A stretch of 64,000 nt of DNA, from positions 6,056,501-6,120,500 of the forward strand of contig NZ_CP036319.1 in assembly GCF_007752935.1 (NCBI RefSeq). Direction: 5' to 3'. Shown here piece by piece: positions 58,172 to 64,000 of the stretch (its first letter is position 1; the number at the start of each line of letters is the position of its first letter). Position numbers and translations under genes: made by a program. This DNA is from Crateriforma conspicua. GTDB lineage: Bacteria; Planctomycetota; Planctomycetia; Pirellulales; Pirellulaceae. Below the pieces are notes generated by a model. It saw nothing but the letters and a program-made list of their open reading frames with translations. It searched no databases and was not told the origin of the DNA.

Positions 58172-59028
58172 CCGACACTGCGACGTCGCACCGTCCCGGC
58201 CGACGATTTGGGATCCAGTTGGCTCCGCTGGTGGACCTGTTGCTGATCGTCGTCTTTGCACAGTTCATGGACGTCCGCCAAACTGCCAACGAGCAACGCG
58301 TCGCTGCACAGCAATCCGTCACACAGTTACAGCGTCAGCGCGAGGCTGCGGAACAACGGGCTGACGCGGCCCAACAGGAACAACAAGCCGCTCGGCAGGC
58401 CGCACAGCGTCAGGCCATGCGGACACGCCAAGCAATGTCGACCATCGCCCAGGCATTCGATCTGCCCCTGCCGACGCTGAAGCGGCTGAACGAAATGGTC
58501 GGCGACGAAGACGACGGATCGGCCGAAGTCGTGCGAGCGATGTCAGAACAGGTCGCACAGGCATCGCCCGAGGAGGTCGTTCGATTCTTGGTCGGACACG
58601 CCGAACTTCTAAAGCGTGCGGAGATCTGGCACGTGCACGCCGATCCGAACCGCCGCGTCTTGCTGGGCACCGGCGACCGCGGCCTGTCGATCCGTCTGGA
58701 ACGACGCGGCCAAGACAACCGGACCGACGAAATGGAAGACCAACTGTTCGCCGCGTATAAACAGTTACCCCAGCCCAAGGGTTTGGTCGTCATCCTGGTG
58801 TCGTATTCCCCCGAGGCGGTGGCGGGAGTCTATCAGCCGATGATCGATGCCCTGCCCCACGCGCTGGAAAGAATGCGGACGGATCTGCCGGCAACGCGTT
58901 TTGAATACACGGTCCTGGGCGCGACACCTTTGCCCGATGTGATCGCCAAGCAGACCGACACGCTGATCCCGCTGGCGGATTCCACCGACACGCCATCGGT
59001 CGATGCATCCAACGAGACAACCGATTAA
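58168..59028 (+). CDS. ExbD/MotB-like partner with coiled coil and unknown C-terminal domain
   Basis: A 286-residue protein with one N-terminal membrane helix whose Asp lies in the pattern QLAPLVDLLLIVVFAQF, corresponding to the proton-carrying Asp of ExbD/TolR/MotB. A Gln/Ala/Arg-rich coiled coil follows (about 40-95). The C-terminal domain (about 110-270) has no OmpA-like peptidoglycan-binding motif and I do not recognise it. ATG overlaps the upstream stop in an ATGA arrangement, so the two subunits are made together. Confidence 0.72.
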   Translation: MTDTATSHRPGRRFGIQLAPLVDLLLIVVFAQFMDVRQTANEQRVAAQQSVTQLQRQREAAEQRADAAQQEQQAARQAAQRQAMRTRQAMSTIAQAFDLPLPTLKRLNEMVGDEDDGSAEVVRAMSEQVAQASPEEVVRFLVGHAELLKRAEIWHVHADPNRRVLLGTGDRGLSIRLERRGQDNRTDEMEDQLFAAYKQLPQPKGLVVILVSYSPEAVAGVYQPMIDALPHALERMRTDLPATRFEYTVLGATPLPDVIAKQTDTLIPLADSTDTPSVDASNETTD

Positions 59029-59052
59029 ACCACCCTTTACTCTGGTCATCCC

Positions 59053-59592
59053 ATGCGTTCCATGTTCAAAACCAAACGGCTTCTTCCGATCGCCGCCATC
59101 GGCGGGATTTTGGCATTCATCGCGGGCCAGTTCTTTTCCATCAACGTCGGTGTCAATCAATCGGAAACCAGCGTGGTCAGTCCGGATGCCGAACCGTCAG
59201 ACGAAACATCCGTCGATGCACCAGCGATGGTTCAATCGGGCGGCGAAAGCTCGATGATCGAAGATGCCAAATTGTGGCTGATCGATGTGCTGATTGACGG
59301 CACCGATTACAGCGTCCAGCGGGTCACCGAGTCCAATGTCGGGGACGATTCACCGGCAAGACAATCGATGTCGCTCGACCAAATCGTCCAAGCCGCAGGG
59401 CAGGCCGAAGGCGATGCCAGCGGTACCCGTGTTCGCATCAGCCGAACCCCCGAAGCGGTCGCCTCGGCGGAAAAGAAACTGACCACCGCCCTTCACGACG
59501 CGGGGATCGCTGACGACGCGGTCGAAACGCGACAACGGCTGGTCGAAGATAAATCGACAAACGGCGATCCGGTGCGGGCGACCGAGGGTTGA
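59053..59592 (+). CDS. membrane-anchored protein in the ExbB/ExbD-like operon
   Basis: A 179-residue protein with one N-terminal membrane anchor (about 9-28, RLLPIAAIGGILAFIAGQFF) and a soluble exported or periplasmic part, rich in Ser, Asp and Ala. I do not recognise a family. It starts 24 bp after the ExbD-like gene, so it is probably the third partner of that system. Confidence 0.6.
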   Translation: MRSMFKTKRLLPIAAIGGILAFIAGQFFSINVGVNQSETSVVSPDAEPSDETSVDAPAMVQSGGESSMIEDAKLWLIDVLIDGTDYSVQRVTESNVGDDSPARQSMSLDQIVQAAGQAEGDASGTRVRISRTPEAVASAEKKLTTALHDAGIADDAVETRQRLVEDKSTNGDPVRATEG

Positions 59593-59604
59593 TGCTGGAG
59601 ACGA

Positions 59605-61782
59605 TCAGCCGCACGTTGACTCCGGTGCAATTGATCGTGTGACCGATGTCTGCGTTAACACCAATGCCAAGATTGCTAGGGCGACGTATCCAATCTGGCT
59701 GAGCCCCAGGTAAGCCCACCAACTGAAACCGCCGGAACGTTCCCAGCCATCGATCGAATGACTCATCCCTAGTGCGGTGGTGGTCGCCAAATCTGCCGCA
59801 AGGATTGAAACCGCAAACGCTCGTCCCAGCCGCTGCGTAGGCCAGTCGTATCGCGCCGTCCAAAACGACACTGCAGCGGCCGCCAAATACAGTATCAATC
59901 CGGCGGTAGCCGTCGCTATCGAAGCGACGTCAAAACCAATTCCGACCACCCAAACGCTGCAACCGATGAGTGATCCATAAAAGGCCAGCGCGTCGTTGAT
60001 CGTCGAAGCAACCGCGGGGTGTTTTGAATCGATTCGACCGGTCAAAACCGCCTGACGCATGGCCAGTCGCCAAGCAATGACCTTGAGCAAGACCAACGCA
60101 AACAAGATTCCGCCGCCGGTAAGCAGCAAAACGTCGGCCCAGGGCGTCGGCAGCCCGTTTTCGGTCCAGCGTCGCCACATCTCAAGACGTTCCAAGTCCG
60201 CCCCACCGGCCTCCGTGCTTTCGTCAAGCCTCGCCTTCGCTTGACCGGCCGACCATGCCACCCCGCCAATCGCCGCATGGCTGGCAAAGGCCGCACCTCC
60301 CAGCGCGGCTTTGCCGATCGCCAGCCCGCCCAAACTGTACCAACCGACCGCGATACCACCGATCGCGATCCCTCCAAACGCCAGCCCAGCGATGCTGAGT
60401 ATCGCCACGCCCAGTCCGCCCAAATGGATCACCCCGATCCCGAATCCGCCAATCGTCAGCCCCCCAAAACACCACCCGCCGCAGGCGATCAAGCCACGTG
60501 CCCGGTTTCCGATGGCAATCAGCCATCCGTCAGCGCGATCGCCGACCGCGATCCAACCTTTGGCGACGTCCGTTGGGGCAACCCGCCCATCGTGGGATAC
60601 CGGGCCGAATCGAACATCGACCCATGGCCGACCCGCAAACCTATTCCGAGTGGACCAGTGAAACTCTGCACGGCGGATCCCCGCCAGACGTCGTGACGCG
60701 ACGGGATCCATTGCCCGACCTTCGCTGCGCGCGATATCACCCAGTTGCCGAAAACGACGCGCGCCCCACCAAGACGCTGCAAAAAACAATAGCTGCATCG
60801 TAAGAATGAGACCCAACAACGCAATTGCGTATCGTCCATCGTCCATCGGCACAGGTCCCGAACGTTGCCCCACCAGCCACATCAGCATGGCCGCACATAC
60901 GACCAAAGCAAACACGGACAGCAGTAAAAAGCGAACGATCAGAAGTTTCTGTGTTGTGTAGGGTGCATTGCGGTAACTGACCCAAGCGCCGAAGGCGCCA
61001 CCGGCCAAGCCGCCGAACAACCCAAAGATCGCACCGGAGATTGTCGTTCCGGTGCCTAGAACCTTGGCCGATGTGGCCGCCACACCGACAGCGGACGATT
61101 TCCCAGCCGCTATCCCCGCGACACCCGCCGCAACATTACCGGGCAGACTGCCCAACACTGCGGCCAGAAACACCACACCCGGCGTCGTCCCGCGCAGAGT
61201 CCGATCGATGACGGATTCGACTTCGTGTCGCAGCATTTTGCGGCCCCGAGCCAACCTCTGACGCACTGCGGCCTGCGACAAATCCAATGCCGCCGCTACC
61301 TCCGAAACGGACTTCCCGCCGCGATAGTACAACACCAGCGTTTCGCGATACTTGGACGGGAGCGCATCCAAACTTGCCCAAACGACCGCCTGGCGTTCGT
61401 CATCCGACACGGGATCATGTTTTTCGCCTCCGTCGGCAATTTCCGGCGGCATCCTCTCGGCCGCATGCACATCGGTCGCGCGGCGACGGCGACGCACCGC
61501 ATCAACCGCACGGTGCCGGGCGATCGAGCAGACCCAAGCGGCGAATCGCGACGCATCTGACAATTCGGACAGTTTCTGCCAGGCCTCCAGAAACACCTCC
61601 TGCCCCACGTCTTCGCTGTGGGCAAAGTCGCCGACAATGCTATACGCCACGCCGGTCACCATTGCGGCGTGGCGTTGGACCAAGACGCCGAATGCGGACC
61701 GATCACCCTGGCGAGCCGAGACGACCAATTGGTCGACGGTCAAAGATTGCAGGGTCGTGTCAGGATTGATTGTCACGGTCAA
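59605..61782 (-). CDS. ECF-type sigma factor fused to a multi-pass membrane domain
   Basis: A 725-residue protein. Residues 15-100 are sigma region 2 (SARQGDRSAFGVLVQRHAAM, EDVGQEVFLEAWQKL, RHRAVDAVRRRRR) and 133-185 sigma region 4 (LPSKYRETLVLYYRGGKSVS then QAAVRQRLARGRKML). From about 198 the protein becomes a membrane domain with about nine helices. Between about 405 and 510 there is a Gly/Ala/Ile-rich series of short repeats (pattern GLAIGGIAIGG). A membrane-tethered sigma factor is implied: the sigma part faces the cytoplasm, and signal sensing by the membrane part could release or expose it. No anti-sigma gene lies next to it. Confidence 0.85.
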   Translation of the reverse strand: MTVTINPDTTLQSLTVDQLVVSARQGDRSAFGVLVQRHAAMVTGVAYSIVGDFAHSEDVGQEVFLEAWQKLSELSDASRFAAWVCSIARHRAVDAVRRRRRATDVHAAERMPPEIADGGEKHDPVSDDERQAVVWASLDALPSKYRETLVLYYRGGKSVSEVAAALDLSQAAVRQRLARGRKMLRHEVESVIDRTLRGTTPGVVFLAAVLGSLPGNVAAGVAGIAAGKSSAVGVAATSAKVLGTGTTISGAIFGLFGGLAGGAFGAWVSYRNAPYTTQKLLIVRFLLLSVFALVVCAAMLMWLVGQRSGPVPMDDGRYAIALLGLILTMQLLFFAASWWGARRFRQLGDIARSEGRAMDPVASRRLAGIRRAEFHWSTRNRFAGRPWVDVRFGPVSHDGRVAPTDVAKGWIAVGDRADGWLIAIGNRARGLIACGGWCFGGLTIGGFGIGVIHLGGLGVAILSIAGLAFGGIAIGGIAVGWYSLGGLAIGKAALGGAAFASHAAIGGVAWSAGQAKARLDESTEAGGADLERLEMWRRWTENGLPTPWADVLLLTGGGILFALVLLKVIAWRLAMRQAVLTGRIDSKHPAVASTINDALAFYGSLIGCSVWVVGIGFDVASIATATAGLILYLAAAAVSFWTARYDWPTQRLGRAFAVSILAADLATTTALGMSHSIDGWERSGGFSWWAYLGLSQIGYVALAILALVLTQTSVTRSIAPESTCG

Positions 61783-61912
61783 AACACCCGAGAAAGCGGA
61801 CCAAGCAGCTGGCAGGATTCATTGTCTGCCTATAGGTCGTATCTCGGGCGACCAACGTGACAAAAGTTTTCTCGAAAATCGCCCGGCGTGTTGTTCGTTA
61901 CGCCACGTCGAA

Positions 61913-63565
61913 TCAGCCGTCGATCTTCTTGGTCAACGTGTCGACGACGTCATCCAGTTTGACGCGGATCTGTTCCAAGCTATCGCGGTCGCGAATCGTC
62001 ACGGTTTGATCGCTGACCGTGTCGCCGTCGATCGTGATGCAGTAGGGCGTTCCGGCTTCGTCTTGACGCCGGTAACGACGCCCGACCGCGCCTTTGTCGT
62101 CGTAGAACACGTTGAAGTGTTTCTTCAGTTCGCCATACAAGTCCTGCGCGATCTCGGGCATCCCGTCCTTTTTGACCAACGGAAAGACGGCCGCTTTGAC
62201 CGGCGCCAACCTGGGATGCAACTTCATCACCGTGCGTGTTTGCAGATTGCCCTTTTCGTCGGGCTGTTGGTCTTCGGTGTACGCTTCGCACAAGAACGCC
62301 AGCACGCCGCGATCGGCACCAGCGGACGGTTCGATCACGTGCGGGATGAATTTTTCGTTCGTCGCTTCGTCACGATAGGTCAGGTCTTTGCCGCTGCCGC
62401 GATACTTGGGCTTTCCATGTTCATTCAATTCGACGGTCATGGGATTGGTCGCCGGATCCAACTTGCCTTCCATGTGGCTGCGAAGGTCGAAATCGCCACG
62501 GTGGGCGATGCCTTCCAATTCGCCGAATTCGCCCGGCGGCAAGAACGGGAATGCGTATTCGATGTCCGCGGTACCGACGCTGTAGTGAGCCAATTCCTCC
62601 GGATCGTGCTCGCGCATGATCAGCGATTCCGATCCCATGCCCAGCGACAGATACCAGTTCATGCGGCGATCCCGCCAATAGCGATACCATTGTTGTGACT
62701 GGTCGGGGTGACAGAAGAACTCGATTTCCATCTGTTCGAATTCACGACTGCGGAACGTAAAGTTTCGCGGCGTGATTTCGTTGCGGAACGACTTGCCGAC
62801 TTGGCCGATGCCGAAGGGCACTTTCACCCGGCTGCTGTCCAACACGTTCTTGAAATTGACAAAGATGCCCTGGGCCGTTTCGGGTCGCAGGAACGTCACA
62901 TCGTCCTCGCCGCCCAAGGCCCCCAGTGTCGTCTTGAACATCAAGTTGAATTCACGCGGCTCGGTCAGCGTGCCCAGGGTCTTCGCGTCTGGTCCCAGGA
63001 CGTTTTCCGTATTGTCCAGCTTGTCGATCGTGATTGATTCGCCGCCGACGGTGATCTTGTCCGCGTCCTTGTTCCGCAGCTTGAAGAACTTCATGCCGCG
63101 GCGGCGGATGTCATCTTCTTCCTGTTCCGCTTCGGCCAAGGTGGAAACGAAGATCGTCCGATCTTGGTAGGTGACCTCGCGACCGCGAACCTGGTCAAAG
63201 CGGTACCGTTTTTTGGATTCACGACAGTCCACCATGTGATCGTGGAACAGATCGTAGTGGCCGCTGTTCTTCCACACCTGCGGGTGCATGATGATCGTGC
63301 AATCCAGACCGACCATTTCATAGGTCGACGGCGCACCGGCGGGCTGCTTCAGCTCGTTGTGGCCGCAAATCATGTCCTGCCACCAAGCTTCCTTCAGGTT
63401 CCGCTTCAGATCGACGCCCAGCGGTCCATAGTCCCAAAATCCTTGGACGCCGCCATAGATTTCACTGGACTGGAACAGGAACCCGCGTCGCTTGCAAAGC
63501 GAAACGATTTTGTCCATCGACTTGGTTTGCGGGGCGTTGGTTTCAGGGGCGTTTGCTTCGGTCAT
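61913..63565 (-). CDS. glyS: glycine--tRNA ligase, single-chain type
   Basis: A 550-residue class II synthetase of the eukaryotic/archaeal (GlyQS-unlike, homodimer) type. Motifs: IVSLCKRRGFLFQSSEIYGG at the start, GVQGFWDYGPLGVDLKRNL, motif 2 (GKSFRNEITPRNFTFRSREF), and motif 3 (EPSAGADRGVLAFLCEAY). The anticodon-binding domain is at the C-terminus. The frame extends to 63991, but ATG 63565 gives the family start. It is divergent from the partial ECF sigma gene at the right edge. Confidence 0.95.
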   Translation of the reverse strand: MTEANAPETNAPQTKSMDKIVSLCKRRGFLFQSSEIYGGVQGFWDYGPLGVDLKRNLKEAWWQDMICGHNELKQPAGAPSTYEMVGLDCTIIMHPQVWKNSGHYDLFHDHMVDCRESKKRYRFDQVRGREVTYQDRTIFVSTLAEAEQEEDDIRRRGMKFFKLRNKDADKITVGGESITIDKLDNTENVLGPDAKTLGTLTEPREFNLMFKTTLGALGGEDDVTFLRPETAQGIFVNFKNVLDSSRVKVPFGIGQVGKSFRNEITPRNFTFRSREFEQMEIEFFCHPDQSQQWYRYWRDRRMNWYLSLGMGSESLIMREHDPEELAHYSVGTADIEYAFPFLPPGEFGELEGIAHRGDFDLRSHMEGKLDPATNPMTVELNEHGKPKYRGSGKDLTYRDEATNEKFIPHVIEPSAGADRGVLAFLCEAYTEDQQPDEKGNLQTRTVMKLHPRLAPVKAAVFPLVKKDGMPEIAQDLYGELKKHFNVFYDDKGAVGRRYRRQDEAGTPYCITIDGDTVSDQTVTIRDRDSLEQIRVKLDDVVDTLTKKIDG

Positions 63566-63769
63566 CGGTGGGTATTGGGGGATGGTCGACAAATCAGATG
63601 ACAAAGGGAAGTCGCCTATCATGACCGCACGGTCCGTTTCGTCCCAGACCAGGCGGAACCCCGACGAGGCGGGAAATCTTCGTTTCTTGGCAACGTTTTT
63701 TGGGACAAGCGGGCTTTGGCGGCATCCTTGGGGTGCCCCCGACGACAAAACGCTTGTGGAAAAAGACGT

Positions 63770-64000
63770 TTGGACGCTGAACAAATATGCCGGATTTGGG
63801 ACACGCACCGTGATCGGCTGATGCTGATCGCTCGTGCGATGGATCCGCTGGTCAGCGACGGCGGCGCCGATGACGCGGTCCAGGAAGCGTTCATCGAACT
63901 GGCCAAACGCGGACAACCGCCCGACGACCCGGTGGCGTGGATGGCCCGAATCATTCGCAATCGCCTGCTGATGTGGCGACGCGGCCGACAAAGACGTCGT
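63770..64000 (+). CDS. ECF sigma factor, N-terminal fragment
   Basis: An open frame from TTG 63770 to the right edge gives 77 residues with the region 2 pattern of ECF sigma factors: ICRIWDTHRDRLMLIARAM, ADDAVQEAFIELAKRGQPP, AWMARIIRNRLLMWRRGRQ. ATG 63821 is an alternative start but would cut the family N-terminus. The rest of the gene, including region 4, lies beyond the window. Confidence 0.75.
   Translation, partial: MDAEQICRIWDTHRDRLMLIARAMDPLVSDGGADDAVQEAFIELAKRGQPPDDPVAWMARIIRNRLLMWRRGRQRRR

Noticed and set aside
57527-59592. Zorya-like anti-phage system (ZorA/ZorB resemblance)
   Set aside because: The second protein lacks the OmpA-type domain of ZorB, the first lacks the long ZorA tail and no ZorC, ZorD or ZorE genes follow.

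Overview
The window reads as a chromosomal segment of a planctomycete, most likely a Rhodopirellula-like member of the Pirellulales. The markers are a three-gene sulfatase cluster, two DUF1559 proteins, a planctomycete-type cytochrome domain fused to a membrane domain, a PEP-CTERM protein, a sigma factor fused to a multi-pass membrane protein, and single-chain (eukaryote-type) glycyl-tRNA synthetase. KdsB (Kdo activation) and a lipopolysaccharide-type outer envelope fit this group. The assignment is inferred from gene content; no 16S rRNA, tRNA, CRISPR array, phage or insertion sequence was seen.

Layout: 1-1642 holds the end of a flagellar module (flhF end, a small membrane protein, fliA, terminator). 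1873-4904 is a glpK-glpD glycerol operon. 4963-9410 is a leftward operon of three secreted Cys-type sulfatases with a structured leader. 9781-18441 holds a DUF1559 protein, dtd, a YdjM-type membrane protein, a CvpA-type protein, a Ser/Thr kinase translationally coupled to accA, and argG followed by a glycosyltransferase. 18717-22673 is a rightward cofactor cluster (larB, NAD(P)HX dehydratase, ribF, DHH phosphoesterase). 22784-32172 carries a large secreted protein, purB, ppk1, a cytochrome/DUF2231 protein, a YhaM-type nuclease and queC. 32191-41607 carries a GT-C glycosyltransferase, threonine aldolase, hisD-hisC-hisB, a DUF1844 protein, pyrG and kdsB; PyrG makes the CTP used by KdsB.

41869-45120 is the most interesting stretch. 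A cobalamin riboswitch lies upstream of a rightward row of four genes: a DUF1559 pseudopilin-like protein, a DUF4465-type PEP-CTERM surface protein, a DUF1289 protein and a DUF6580-type membrane protein. Together they look like a vitamin-B12-regulated, possibly B12-capturing and importing, system of a kind not normally described in planctomycetes.

45086-54656 holds an epimerase gene interrupted by an in-frame stop, a HAMP-like membrane protein, a Flp pilin, an ABC-2 permease coupled to two CNNM/CorC-type proteins, a TPR lipoprotein, a Fur-family regulator and a FlgM-type anti-sigma factor (partner of the FliA at the other end). 55115-64000 holds a fused MFS/spermidine-synthase-like protein, an ExbB/ExbD-like three-gene operon, the sigma factor fused to a membrane domain, glyS, and the start of another ECF sigma factor that runs off the window.
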